This document shows, in pieces, positions 53,312-61,988 of a DNA stretch of 64,000 bases. Position 1 is the stretch's first letter. Each line of letters begins with the position of its first letter. The position numbers and the translations under genes were made by a program. The stretch comes from Streptomyces cyaneochromogenes. Its GTDB lineage: Bacteria > Actinomycetota > Actinomycetes > Streptomycetales > Streptomycetaceae. Under the pieces are notes generated by a model that searched no databases, was not told where the DNA came from, and was given only the letters and a program-made list of their open reading frames with translations. The stretch spans positions 9,176,001 to 9,240,000 of the forward strand of contig NZ_CP034539.1 in NCBI RefSeq assembly GCF_003963535.1, read 5' to 3'.

Positions 53312-54493
53312 CTAGAGGAACGGCGTACCCGGATCCAGCCCGGACAGGACCCGGCCGTAGATCTCCAGATTGGTGGCCGGGTTCACGAACGAATGCAGTG
53401 TCAGCGCGTGCAGGTCGCGCACGGCCCGCTGCATCGGCACCTCCCGGTGCAGCGACGACGCCCCGGACGCGGAGCCGAGCAGATCCACGGCTTCCTTGCA
53501 CAGCCGTGCCACATAGCCGCTCTGTGCCCGGATCCTGGCCCGCTCCTCGGCCGTGTACGGCTCGCCGGACTCCGCCCGCGCCTCGATCAGCGCGACGAAG
53601 TCGCTGGTCAGCAGCTCGGCGCAGGAGATCTTCGTGGCCGCCTCGGCCGCCTGCAGATGGGTCACCGTCGCCTCGTTCTGGCGCTGGTGGAAGGTGTACG
53701 TGATGCCCCGCCGGTGGCTGCGCTCGGTGAACGCCGACAGGGCCGAGCGGGCCAGGCCGAGCGCGGGCGGCGCCGTCCACGCGCAGAACAGCAGCAGGAC
53801 CGGCATCCGGTAGTACGGGTCGTCGGCATTGGCCTTCGAGGGGAACTCGCCCGCCAGCAGCGGCCCGACCGGCAGGACCCGGTGAGCGGGCACGAACACG
53901 TCCCGGGCCACGACGCTGTTGCTGCCGCTTCCGGCCAGCCCCGACACGTACCAGTCGTCGAGGATCTCCAGCTCGGCCATCGGTACGGCGGTCCACAGCA
54001 CCTCGGGCGGCCCCTCGCCGGACTCGGACTCGACGCGGACCGTCAGCAGGTGCCAGTCGGCGTCGTGGCAGCCGGTGGCGAAGCCCGATGTGCCGTTGAC
54101 GACGTAGCCGCCGTCCGTCCGGACCGCCGTCGCGTCCGGCACGAGGGTGCCGCCGACCCGTACATCCGGGCCGGTGAAGATCTCGTCCTGTGCCTCGTCG
54201 GGAAACAGGGCGGCGATGTAGGAGCAGCCGGCCTGGATCACCGTCTTGAACGCGGTCGAGCCGCACTCCGCGGCGATCTCGGCCACCGCGTCCACCTGGG
54301 TGCGTACCCGGCTCTGGTAGCCGCCGTACCGCCGGGGGACGCACATCCGGTGGATCCCGGCGTCCGAAAGCGCCTTCGCGACCTCGGGCGTCACCCGCCG
54401 CTCCTGCTCGGCGCGCAGCGTGTGCTCGCGGATCAGCGGCCGCAGGGATCGTACGCGGGCGACCAAAGCGGCATCGGTGCCGTCTGCTGCCAT
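53312..54493 (-). CDS. Flavin-dependent hydroxylase of the acyl-CoA dehydrogenase fold
   Basis: This 393-residue protein has the group D flavin monooxygenase layout: PLIREHTLRAEQERRVTPEVAKALSDAGIHRMCVPRRYGGYQ, VGGTLVPDATAVRTDGGYVVNGTSGFATGCHDADW, ILDDWYVSGLAGSGSNSVVARDVFVPAHRV, and a C-terminal helical domain with LHREVPMQRAVRDLHALTLHSFVNPATNLEIYGRVLSG. Relatives (HsaA, HpaB-like, polyketide hydroxylases) use reduced flavin from a partner on aromatic or polyketide substrates. There is no reductase nearby. It is divergent from the sugar operon and convergent with polX. AGGTCAC lies before the ATG at 54493. Confidence 0.83.
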   Translation of the reverse strand: MAADGTDAALVARVRSLRPLIREHTLRAEQERRVTPEVAKALSDAGIHRMCVPRRYGGYQSRVRTQVDAVAEIAAECGSTAFKTVIQAGCSYIAALFPDEAQDEIFTGPDVRVGGTLVPDATAVRTDGGYVVNGTSGFATGCHDADWHLLTVRVESESGEGPPEVLWTAVPMAELEILDDWYVSGLAGSGSNSVVARDVFVPAHRVLPVGPLLAGEFPSKANADDPYYRMPVLLLFCAWTAPPALGLARSALSAFTERSHRRGITYTFHQRQNEATVTHLQAAEAATKISCAELLTSDFVALIEARAESGEPYTAEERARIRAQSGYVARLCKEAVDLLGSASGASSLHREVPMQRAVRDLHALTLHSFVNPATNLEIYGRVLSGLDPGTPFL

Positions 54494-54699
54494 GAGTGAC
54501 CTCCCGGGCGCCGAGTCATCACCGTGGCGCGGATCCCGCGCCCTGTCAACGGCCCTTCTGTGACACGGAGTTGAAGCACCGGACAGCGCCGGCCCGCCCG
54601 GTGATCTTCGTCCGTTTGAGCGGGCGCCGAGAAGGGGAGCGTGCGGAACGTGTGCCGGGGCCGTGCGGGTCAGGCTTTGGCCATGTAGCCGCAGAGGGG

Positions 54700-54755
54700 T
54701 TGTCCTGACATTCCGTCCCTGCCTAGGGTCACCCTCGAAGTGCAAGCGCTTTCTG
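54700..54755 (+). promoter_or_regulatory. Promoter and LacI-type operator of the sugar operon
   Basis: TTGTCC (54700-54705) and TAGGGT (54724-54729) are 18 bases apart and resemble a vegetative promoter. The palindrome TGCAAGCGCTTTC (AAGCGCTT at 54744-54751), a classic LacI/GalR-family operator core, lies just downstream of the expected transcription start. It is 40 bases before the first start codon. No lacI gene is within the window. The remainder of 54494-54699 holds no recognisable gene. Confidence 0.72.
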
Positions 54756-54791
54756 ATGCGGGCTGTCCGCCGGCCGTCCGAGGAGAACTGC

Positions 54792-55907
54792 ATGTCCCGA
54801 AGTCCCGCCCGCCGTCGCGTCGCCGTGATCGGCACCGGCGCCATCGTCAGCGGCAGCCATCTCCCCGCGCTGAGACACCACGCGGACCGCGCGGAGCTGG
54901 TCGCCGCCGTCGACGTGGACCAGGCCCGGCTGGACGCCTTCCGGCAGCTCGCCGGGGAGGACGTCGCCGGATACACCTCCACGGACGACATGCTGGACGC
55001 CGTACGCCCCGACCTGGTCCTGATCGGCACGCCGCCGTCGCTGCACCGGGAGCAGACGGTCGCCGCGCTCAAGGCGGGCGCCTGGGTGCTGTGCGAGAAG
55101 CCGCTGTGCCTGTCGCTCGCCGAGTACGACGACATCGCGGCCGCCGAGGAGGCGTCCGGGGCCTACGCGTCGGTGGTCTTCCAGCACCGCTACGGCTCCG
55201 GCGCGGTGCACGCCCGGCAGCTGATCGCGAGCGGTGAACTGGGCGCCCCGCTGGTCGCGCACTGCCAGACGACCTGGCACCGTGACGCCGCGTACTACGC
55301 GGTGCCGTGGCGCGGACGGTGGGCCACCGAGGGCGGCGGGCCGACGATGGGGCACGGCATCCACCAGTTCGACCTGCTGCTGCACCTGCTCGGCCCGTGG
55401 GCGGAGATCCGGGCCATGGCCGCGCGCCTGGTCCACGACACCGAGAGCGAAGACGTCTCGACGGCCCTGGTGCGGTTCGAGAACGGCGCCCTCGCCACCG
55501 TCGTCAACAGCGTGCTCTCCCCGCACGAGGTGAGCCGCATCCGCGTCGACTGCGCCGACGCGACGGTCGAACTCACCCACCTGTACGGCCACCGCAACGA
55601 CGACTGGGTCTACACCCCGGCCCCGCACGTCCCCTCCGAGCGCGCCACCGCCTGGCGCACCCTCGCGGCCGACCTGCCCAGCTCCCACACGGCACAGCTC
55701 GGCACCCTCCTCGACGCCTACGACAACGGTGTCCGCCCGCCCGGCAGCGGCCCCGACGCCCGGGCCACCCTCGACTTCGCCGCCGCCCTCTACAAGGCCG
55801 CCTTCACAGGACGCCCCGTGCACGCCGGCGAGATCGAGCCCGGTGACCCCTTCTACCCGGCCATGCACGGCGACCACCCCCACTGGGCCCCCAAGGAGCG
55901 CGCATGA
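54792..55907 (+). CDS. Gfo/Idh/MocA-family oxidoreductase
   Basis: This 371-residue sugar dehydrogenase-like enzyme has the Rossmann motif RVAVIGTGAIVSGSHLPAL, then LVLIGTPPSLHREQTVAALKAGAWVLCEKPLCLSL (EKP motif), and the substrate half with GRWATEGGGPTMGHGIHQFDLLLHLLG (G-x-G-x-x-H-Q-x-D catalytic region). AGGAG precedes the ATG at 54792. It is first of a seven-gene operon under a LacI-type operator, so it probably oxidises the sugar or sugar acid imported by the ABC permeases. Confidence 0.9.
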   Translation: MSRSPARRRVAVIGTGAIVSGSHLPALRHHADRAELVAAVDVDQARLDAFRQLAGEDVAGYTSTDDMLDAVRPDLVLIGTPPSLHREQTVAALKAGAWVLCEKPLCLSLAEYDDIAAAEEASGAYASVVFQHRYGSGAVHARQLIASGELGAPLVAHCQTTWHRDAAYYAVPWRGRWATEGGGPTMGHGIHQFDLLLHLLGPWAEIRAMAARLVHDTESEDVSTALVRFENGALATVVNSVLSPHEVSRIRVDCADATVELTHLYGHRNDDWVYTPAPHVPSERATAWRTLAADLPSSHTAQLGTLLDAYDNGVRPPGSGPDARATLDFAAALYKAAFTGRPVHAGEIEPGDPFYPAMHGDHPHWAPKERA

Positions 55908-56842
55908 GCATCCGCGTCACCCACGCGCACGGCGACCACATCGCGGTCACGGCCGCGAACGGCACCGAGATCCTGCGGTACGTCTACCGCCCCGACCCGG
56001 AGGCGTTCGAGTCCCCCAAGCCCTACGCCCACCCCGTGCGCACCCTCGCCGGGCACACCGTGACCGGGTACCGGCCCCAAGACCACCGCTGGCACAAGGG
56101 CCTGCAGATGACCGCCAGCCATCTGTCCGGGCAGAACTTCTGGGGCGGCAACTGCTACGTGCACGGCGAGGGTTACCTCCCGCTGCCCGAGCGCGTCGGC
56201 TCGATGCGGCACGACGGCTTCGGCGAGTTCACCGTCGAGGACGACCGGCTCACCTTCACCGAGGAGCTCACCTGGGTCGAGAACGGCGGCCAGGAGTGGG
56301 CGCGCGAGGTGCGCGGGCTGACCGTCCACTCGGTGGACGAGGACGCCGGCGCCTGGGCCCTGGACTGGTCGATCCGGCTCACCAACCTCCGTGACGAGCC
56401 GCTGGCCTTCGGCTCGCCCACCACCGCCGGCCGTGAGATGGCCGGCTACACCGGTCTCCAGTGGCGCGGGCCCCGGGACTTCACCGGAGGCACCGCGTTC
56501 GGGCCGGACCTCGACGGGGGAGCGGGCGCGGACGCGGGCAAGCTGATGGGCACGCAGGGACCGTGGCTCGCCTTCACCACCGAGCACGACGACGTCGACG
56601 GGCACTCCACGCTCGTCTTCGCGCACGCGCCCGAGAACCTCGACGAGCAGTCAGCGATCCACGAGTCGCACTGGTTCGTGCGCTCCGAGCCCATCCCGAC
56701 GGTGGCGTTCTCCTGGGCGTTCTTCGAGGAGTTCGAGCTGCCGCCCGGCGAGTCCTTCGCGTACCGCTACCGGGTGGTCTTCGCCGACGGGGTGTGGGAC
56801 CGGGAGCGGGTGGCCGCTCACCTGGAGGGGCTGCCGTGGTGA
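55904..56842 (+). CDS. PmoA-family (DUF6807) protein
   Basis: This 312-residue beta-rich protein of the family misleadingly named methane-oxygenase PmoA has ILRYVYRPDPEAFESPKPYAHPVRTLAG, RPQDHRWHKGLQMTASHL, NFWGGNCYVHGEGY and MAGYTGLQWRGPRDFTGG. The His-rich DHRWHKG block is the family landmark. The biochemical role is unknown, and in actinobacteria it is nearly always encoded beside Gfo/Idh/MocA oxidoreductases. The start overlaps the upstream stop (ATGA). A carbohydrate-binding or epimerase-like role is only a guess. Confidence 0.85.
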   Translation: MSIRVTHAHGDHIAVTAANGTEILRYVYRPDPEAFESPKPYAHPVRTLAGHTVTGYRPQDHRWHKGLQMTASHLSGQNFWGGNCYVHGEGYLPLPERVGSMRHDGFGEFTVEDDRLTFTEELTWVENGGQEWAREVRGLTVHSVDEDAGAWALDWSIRLTNLRDEPLAFGSPTTAGREMAGYTGLQWRGPRDFTGGTAFGPDLDGGAGADAGKLMGTQGPWLAFTTEHDDVDGHSTLVFAHAPENLDEQSAIHESHWFVRSEPIPTVAFSWAFFEEFELPPGESFAYRYRVVFADGVWDRERVAAHLEGLPW

Positions 56843-57588
56843 AGCCCAGCCTCCCGCAGCCACTGCCGGGCGCCGTCGGCCTGTCCCACCTCAGCGCCTA
56901 CGACTGGGAGGCCGCCGACGGCGTGTGCGGCGGCAGTCCGCATCTGCACCTGGTGTGCACGGAGGCGTACGTCGTCACCGGCGGCCGGGGCGCGGTGCAG
57001 ACGCTGAGCCCCGACGGCTACCGGGACATCCCCCTGGAGCCGGGCTCCGTCGCCTGGTTCACGCCGGGGACCGTGCACCGTATGGTCCAGGGCGGCGATC
57101 TGCGCATCACCGTCCTGATGCAGAACGGCGGGCTGCCGGAGGCCGGGGACGCCGTGTTCACGTTCCCGCCCGAGGTGCTGGCGGATCCGGACAGGTACGC
57201 CGCCGCGGCCACGCTGCCGCCCGGCACCGGCCCGCAGACCGCGGCTGCCGCGCGTCGCCGCAGGGACCTCGCCGTCGAGGGCTACCTCGCCCTGCGCGAG
57301 GCGCTCGTCGCCGGGGACGACGGCCGGTACGCCGAGTTCCAGCGCGCGGCCGCCCGGCTCGTGCGGGCCAAGGTGCCGAACTGGCGGGAGCTGTGGCGGG
57401 CGGGCGCGCTGGCCACGGCCGAGCGCACGGGCGCACAGCTGGACGCGCTGGAGGCGGGCGAGCCGGCGTACCTCGCCGACGCGACCGCGTACGAGGCCGC
57501 GCCCACCCGCCTCGGCGGGTTCGGGATGTGCGGTCGCCGGGACGAGTACAACCTGCCCGGCACGACGCTGCCGTACGGCGGCGAGTAA
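56839..57588 (+). CDS. Cupin-domain protein
   Basis: This 249-residue protein has an N-terminal cupin fold with GGSPHLHLVCTEAYVVTGGRGAVQTL (metal-binding HxH and Glu) and PLEPGSVAWFTPGTVHRMVQGGDLRITVLMQN (second His). A helical C-terminal half (about 120-249) ends in GRRDEYNLPGTTLP. It may be a sugar isomerase or a small-molecule-binding cupin. It starts with GTG at 56839, overlapping the PmoA-like stop by 4 bases, so it is cotranslated in the same operon. Confidence 0.82.
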   Translation: MKPSLPQPLPGAVGLSHLSAYDWEAADGVCGGSPHLHLVCTEAYVVTGGRGAVQTLSPDGYRDIPLEPGSVAWFTPGTVHRMVQGGDLRITVLMQNGGLPEAGDAVFTFPPEVLADPDRYAAAATLPPGTGPQTAAAARRRRDLAVEGYLALREALVAGDDGRYAEFQRAAARLVRAKVPNWRELWRAGALATAERTGAQLDALEAGEPAYLADATAYEAAPTRLGGFGMCGRRDEYNLPGTTLPYGGE

Positions 57589-57668
57589 CCGGCCGAGGGG
57601 GCCTGGGAAGGCAAGGGGCCGAGGGGGGCCAAACAGAAAAGCCCGAGGAGAGGAGAGGTGACCTCGGC

Positions 57669-58952
57669 ATGCCCGGACACAGGACAAAGGGGTTCTGCGC
57701 GTCGGTCGTCGCACTCGTGCTCTGCACGATGTCGGCCGGCTGCGGGGGATCCGGGGAGTCGGTCGGCGGCGGCAAGGTCGTGCTGCGCTACACCTGGTGG
57801 GGCAACCCCGACCGAGCGGAACGCACCGAGCAGGCCGTCGCCCTGTTCGAGAAACAGCACCCGGACATCCGGGTGCAGACGTCGTTCTCGGCCTACGAGG
57901 CCTACAAACAGAAGCTCGCCACCCAGGCCGCGGGCGGCGACGCCCCTGACGTGATGCAGCTCGACTACCGCCAGATCGACCAGTACGCCTCCGGCGGTGT
58001 CCTGCTCGACCTCGCGAAGCAGAAGGCCGTACTGCGCACGAATGAGATCGACCCGGGGCTCCTCGCCACCGGCCGGCTCGACGACACGCAGTACGCGATT
58101 CCCCAGGGACGCGGCACCGAGACGGTCGCCTACGACGTCAAGACGTGGAAGGAATCAGGCGTACCGCTGCCGGGCAGCGGCTGGACCTGGAGCGAGTGGG
58201 CCGACACCATGCGCGCGCTGGCGCAGAAGACCGGCAAGCCCGGCGCCACCGACCCCGGCCAGAGCGAGGACTGCTTCGAGGTCTGGCTGCGTGGGCAGGG
58301 CAAGTCCCTCTACACGAAGGACGGCGGGCTCGGCTTCACCTCCGACGACCTGACCCGCTGGTGGACGTTCACCGACGAGCTCCGGCGCGAGGGCGCCGTC
58401 TCACCCGCCGAGCAGACCACCCAGCTCGACGGCTCCGTCGAGAACACCCCGCTCGGGCGCGGAGAGGCCACGGCCGACTCCAACTGGGACGCCCCGGCCA
58501 GCGGTTTCCTCGCCCTGATCCCCGGCGGCGTGGCGCTCGCGCCGATGCCCTCCGGCGAGGACGGCACCCCCGGCCAGTACTTCAAGCCGTCGATGTTCCT
58601 CGGCGTCGGGGCGGGCACCGGCCACCCGAAGGAGGCGGCCCAGCTCGTCGACTTCCTCATCAACGACGAACAGGCGGCGAAGATCCTCGGCGCCACCCGA
58701 GGCATCCCCGTCAACGAGGCCGTACGCAAGGAGATCGAGCCGCGGCTCAAGGACTTCGACAAGACGATCGCCACGTACCAGTCCTCCCTCGAGGGCACCC
58801 TCAACGACCCGCCACAGGCCCCGCCCTCGGGCGACAACGCCCTGCAGACCACCTTCCAGCGCGACTACGACCAGGTGTCGTACGAGCGCATGTCGCCGCG
58901 CGAGGCGGCCGAGAACTACGTCACCGAGGCGAAGGCGGAGCTGAGGTCATGA
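57669..58952 (+). CDS. ABC transporter sugar-binding lipoprotein
   Basis: This 427-residue family 1 extracellular solute-binding protein has a lipoprotein signal peptide with lipobox MSAGC (Cys about residue 24). The body has LRYTWWGNPDRAERTEQAVALFEKQHPDIRV, GGDAPDVMQLDYRQIDQYA and DTQYAIPQGRGTETVAYD, near WSEWADTMRALAQ. A GAGGAGAGGAGAGG site precedes the ATG. The two permeases follow with a 4-base overlap. No ATPase gene is present, so a shared MsiK-type ATPase probably energises the system. The sequence GRGTETVAYDVKTW is typical of uronide/oligosaccharide binders, but the ligand is not established. Confidence 0.9.
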   Translation: MPGHRTKGFCASVVALVLCTMSAGCGGSGESVGGGKVVLRYTWWGNPDRAERTEQAVALFEKQHPDIRVQTSFSAYEAYKQKLATQAAGGDAPDVMQLDYRQIDQYASGGVLLDLAKQKAVLRTNEIDPGLLATGRLDDTQYAIPQGRGTETVAYDVKTWKESGVPLPGSGWTWSEWADTMRALAQKTGKPGATDPGQSEDCFEVWLRGQGKSLYTKDGGLGFTSDDLTRWWTFTDELRREGAVSPAEQTTQLDGSVENTPLGRGEATADSNWDAPASGFLALIPGGVALAPMPSGEDGTPGQYFKPSMFLGVGAGTGHPKEAAQLVDFLINDEQAAKILGATRGIPVNEAVRKEIEPRLKDFDKTIATYQSSLEGTLNDPPQAPPSGDNALQTTFQRDYDQVSYERMSPREAAENYVTEAKAELRS

Positions 58953-59893
58953 CCACCACCGACATATCCGCGCCCGCCGCCAGGAAGCCGGGATCCACCA
59001 CCGTCCCGAAGCGCCGCCCCAAGCGCGAACGCCAGGGCCCCGCCTGGGTGTTCCTGTCCCCGTGGGTGCTCGGCGCGATCGTTCTGACGCTGCTGCCGAT
59101 GGCCGTGTCGCTGTACCTGTCCTTCACGGACTACGACCTGTTCAACCCGCCGCGCTGGGTGGGCCTGCGCAACTACGTCCAGATGTTCACCGAGGACCCG
59201 CGCTACTGGCGTTCGGTGGCGACCACGCTGACGTACGTCGTCATCGCCGTGCCGCTGCAACTCGCGCTCGCCCTCGTCGTCGCGATCGCTCTGAAGTCCA
59301 TGAAACGCGGCAAGGGCTTCTACCGGTCGGCCTTCTACGCCCCTTCGCTGCTCGGCGCGTCGATGTCCATCGCCCTCGTCTGGCGCGCGGTCTTCAACGA
59401 CGGCGGCACGGTGGACAACCTGTTCGGCACCGGCGGCTGGGTCAACAAGCCGGGCTGGGCGCTGCTCGCCGTGGCCCTGCTGACGGTGTGGCAGTTCGGG
59501 GCGCCGATGGTCATCTTCCTCGCGGGACTCCAGCAGATCCCCGGCGAGTTGTACGAGGCGGCGGCCGTGGACGGGGCCGGGAAGTGGCGGCAATTCGTGT
59601 CCGTCACCGTGCCCATGCTGTCCCCGGTCCTGTTCTTCAACCTCGTCCTCCAGACCATCCAGGCCTTCCAGGTCTTCACGCCCGCCTTCGCGATCGGCGC
59701 CGGCAAGGGCGGTCCGGCCGACTCGACCCTCGTCTACACCCTCTACCTCTACGACCGAGGCTTCGTGGCCTCCCACATGGGCTACGCCTCCGCCATGGCC
59801 TGGGTGCTGCTGATCGTCATCGGCGCCGTCACCGCGGTGCTGTTCCGCACCTCGCGCTCCTGGGTCTTCTACGCCTCCGAGGGGGACCGATGA
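58949..59893 (+). CDS. ABC sugar transporter permease (MalF/UgpA type)
   Basis: This 314-residue permease has six membrane helices (first at WVFLSPWVLGAIVLTLLPMA) and the EAA loop near GELYEAAAVDGAGKWRQFVSVTVPMLSPV, the contact site for the ATPase. LSFTDYDLFNPPRWVGLRNY is typical of MalF/UgpA-like permeases. It overlaps the binding-protein stop and the next permease start by 4 bases each. Confidence 0.93.
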   Translation: MTTTDISAPAARKPGSTTVPKRRPKRERQGPAWVFLSPWVLGAIVLTLLPMAVSLYLSFTDYDLFNPPRWVGLRNYVQMFTEDPRYWRSVATTLTYVVIAVPLQLALALVVAIALKSMKRGKGFYRSAFYAPSLLGASMSIALVWRAVFNDGGTVDNLFGTGGWVNKPGWALLAVALLTVWQFGAPMVIFLAGLQQIPGELYEAAAVDGAGKWRQFVSVTVPMLSPVLFFNLVLQTIQAFQVFTPAFAIGAGKGGPADSTLVYTLYLYDRGFVASHMGYASAMAWVLLIVIGAVTAVLFRTSRSWVFYASEGDR

Positions 59894-60756
59894 CCTCCGT
59901 CTCGACCGAGGCCGCGCGCAGGCCCGTTGCCTGGCGCCGGATCGCCCTGCACACCGGCTGCCTCGCCGCGCTGCTGGTCATGCTGTACCCGCTGGCGTGG
60001 CTGCTGGCCACCTCGCTCAAGCCCGCGGACGAGGTCATCGCCAGCCTCGACCTGCTGCCCGGCCACCTGGAGTGGTCCAACTACAAGGCGGCTTTCGAGG
60101 GCGTCAACGACGTGTCCATCTGGCGGCTGCTGAGCAACTCGCTGCTGATCGCCGGTGGCGCGGTCCTCGGCAACGTGATCAGCTGCTCGCTCGCGGCGTA
60201 CGCCTTCGCTCGCCTGCGGTTCCGCCTGCGCGGACCGCTGTTCGCCTTCATGATCGCCACGATCATGCTGCCGCACCACGCTGTGCTGATCCCGCAGTAC
60301 ATCATCTTCAACCAGCTCGGCCTGGTGAACACGTACTGGCCGCTGATCCTGCCGAAGTTCCTGGCGACGGAAGCCTTCTTCGTCTTCCTCATCGTCCAGT
60401 TCATGCGCGGCCTGCCACGTGAGCTGGAGGAGGCGGCCCGCATCGACGGCTGCGGCCCCTTCCGCAGCTTCTTCCTGGTCGTGCTGCCGCTCACCCGCCC
60501 CGCCCTGATCACCACGGCGATCTTCACCTTCATCTGGACCTGGAACGACTTCTTCACCCAGCTCATCTATCTTTTCGACCCGGACAAGTTCACGCTCACG
60601 CTCGCTCTGCGCTCCTTCGTGGACGCCTCCAGCACCTCGGCGTTCGGCCCCATGTTCGCGATGTCCGTGATAGCGCTGCTGCCGATCGTGCTGTTCTTCC
60701 TCGCCTTCCAGCGGCTGTTGGTGGAGGGCATGGCCAACTCCGGGATCAAGGGGTGA
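59890..60756 (+). CDS. ABC sugar transporter permease (MalG/UgpE type)
   Basis: This 288-residue permease has six helices. It opens with LHTGCLAALLVMLYPLAWLLATSLKP, typical of the MalG class, and its EAA loop is RGLPRELEEAARIDGCGPFRSFFLVVLPLTRPAL. LLIAGGAVLGNVISCSLAAYAFARL and IMLPHHAVLIPQYIIFNQLGLVNT are family landmarks. It is coupled to both neighbours by 4-base overlaps and completes the membrane part of the importer. Confidence 0.93.
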   Translation: MTSVSTEAARRPVAWRRIALHTGCLAALLVMLYPLAWLLATSLKPADEVIASLDLLPGHLEWSNYKAAFEGVNDVSIWRLLSNSLLIAGGAVLGNVISCSLAAYAFARLRFRLRGPLFAFMIATIMLPHHAVLIPQYIIFNQLGLVNTYWPLILPKFLATEAFFVFLIVQFMRGLPRELEEAARIDGCGPFRSFFLVVLPLTRPALITTAIFTFIWTWNDFFTQLIYLFDPDKFTLTLALRSFVDASSTSAFGPMFAMSVIALLPIVLFFLAFQRLLVEGMANSGIKG

Positions 60757-61352
60757 GAGACATGGCGACGCGTGAACCGGGCGAGGTCTTCGGGCCCCGG
60801 ACGACCCTCTTCGCCGACGTGCTGAGCGTGGGCCTTGCCACCTCCCTGGCCTGCCTTCCGTTGGTGACGGTCCCGGCCGCGCTGTCGAGCGCGTGCGCGG
60901 TGCTGCGCGGCGCCGGGGAGGGGCGACCCGCCACCGCCGGACGGTACGTGGCGGTACTACGGCGACGGCTGCGGGCCGGTGACCTCACGGCCGGCGTGCT
61001 CGCCCTGGCGGGTGCGCTGCTGCTCGTCACGGACCTGGCGTTGGCCCAGGTCGGGATCCCCGGGGCGCCGCTGTTCGCGGTGGTGGCCGCCGCGATCGGC
61101 GCGGGCGCGCTGGTGGTGGGCCTGAGGGCGTGTGCCCGCCCCGAGTCCCTCACCGACTGGCGGGCGGCCCTGCGTGGGGCCGCCCTGGACGCCGTACGGG
61201 ATGTGGGGGGTTCCGGTCTGGTCCTGCTCGCGGCGGCCACGGCCACGCTGTGCGCGTGGATGCTGCTGCCGCTCGCCTTCCTGGCACCGGGTCCGTTGGC
61301 GCTGGCGCTCACCGCCGTTCATGTCCGACTGGCGGGGGCATCCAGGAGTTAA
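60753..61352 (+). CDS. DUF624-like membrane protein of the sugar operon
   Basis: This protein of about 199 residues has four to five membrane helices (FADVLSVGLATSLACLPLVTVPAAL, LTAGVLALAGALLLVTDLALA, LFAVVAAAIGAGALVVG, GLVLLAAATATLCAWMLLPLAFLAPG). YesL/DUF624-like proteins are usually encoded at the end of sugar ABC operons, as here; their function is unknown. I use the GTG at 60753, overlapping the permease stop, though the ATG at 60762 is possible. It is the last gene of the operon. Confidence 0.75.
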   Translation: MRDMATREPGEVFGPRTTLFADVLSVGLATSLACLPLVTVPAALSSACAVLRGAGEGRPATAGRYVAVLRRRLRAGDLTAGVLALAGALLLVTDLALAQVGIPGAPLFAVVAAAIGAGALVVGLRACARPESLTDWRAALRGAALDAVRDVGGSGLVLLAAATATLCAWMLLPLAFLAPGPLALALTAVHVRLAGASRS

Positions 61353-61458
61353 TGGTCCATTGGGCAACTTGCAGGTGTGAAAGGGCAGTTGCGGTGTGAA
61401 TCATCTTGTCATGAACCTGCGGCCCGACGGGCGGGCCGCGGTCTCATGGAGGTGTGCA

Positions 61459-61911
61459 ATGCACCGCAGACTCGCCACCGCACTTGGCGCATCGTCCCTG
61501 GCCCTGATCACCGTCCTCGGCACCGCCGCGGCCGCGGAGGCCGCTCCCGCCGACAAGCCCCAGGTCCTCTCGAGCTGGACGCAGACCAGCGCGTCCAGCT
61601 ACAACGCGTGGGCCGCCGCCCGGGCGAACCAGTCCGCTTGGAGCGCCTACGCGTTCGACTGGTCCACCGACTACTGTTCCTCCTCCCCGGACAACCCCTT
61701 CGGCTTCCCCTTCCAGATGTCCTGCGCCCGCCACGACTTCGGCTACCGCAACTACAAGGCGCTGGGCACGTTCAGCGCCAACAAGTCACGGATCGACAGC
61801 GCCTTCTACGAGGACCTCAAGCGGGTGTGCGCCGGATACGGCGGCGCGACGAAGGCCGCCTGCAACAGCACGGCATGGACGTACTACCAGGCCGTGAAGG
61901 CCTTCGGCTGA
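61459..61911 (+). CDS. Secreted prokaryotic phospholipase A2
   Basis: This 150-residue protein has a signal peptide (ALGASSLALITVLGTAAAAEAA, cleavage near residue 28) and a mature part of about 122 residues, the size of the Streptomyces phospholipase A2 family. The catalytic helix MSCARHDFGYRNYKAL holds the His-Asp pair, TDYCSSSPDNPFGF the first disulfide Cys and Ca-binding loop, and VCAGYGGATKAACNSTAW the second Cys pair. It hydrolyses the sn-2 acyl chain of phospholipids with Ca2+. GGAGGTG lies about 7 bases before the ATG at 61459. Confidence 0.92.
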   Translation: MHRRLATALGASSLALITVLGTAAAAEAAPADKPQVLSSWTQTSASSYNAWAAARANQSAWSAYAFDWSTDYCSSSPDNPFGFPFQMSCARHDFGYRNYKALGTFSANKSRIDSAFYEDLKRVCAGYGGATKAACNSTAWTYYQAVKAFG

Positions 61912-61932
61912 CAGGCTGACAGGCTGACAGGC
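61909..61932. repeat. Triple TGACAGGC tandem repeat at the phospholipase stop codon
   Basis: Three exact copies of the 8-mer TGACAGGC run head to tail, and the first contains the TGA stop. All following copies are untranslated. Such short tandem arrays arise by slippage and have no evident function. Confidence 0.85.
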
Positions 61933-61944
61933 CGTCACACGACT

Positions 61945-61970
61945 GAGGGCGCCGCGTGTGCGGCGCCCTC
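61945..61970. terminator. Terminator hairpin shared by the phospholipase and P-type ATPase genes
   Basis: GAGGGCGCCGC and GCGGCGCCCTC form a perfect 11-bp stem with a GTGT loop, followed by CTTGTC on the plus strand. It lies between the convergent stops at 61911 and 61989, so it can terminate both. Confidence 0.88.
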
Positions 61971-61988
61971 CTTGTCATCTGCGGGGAA

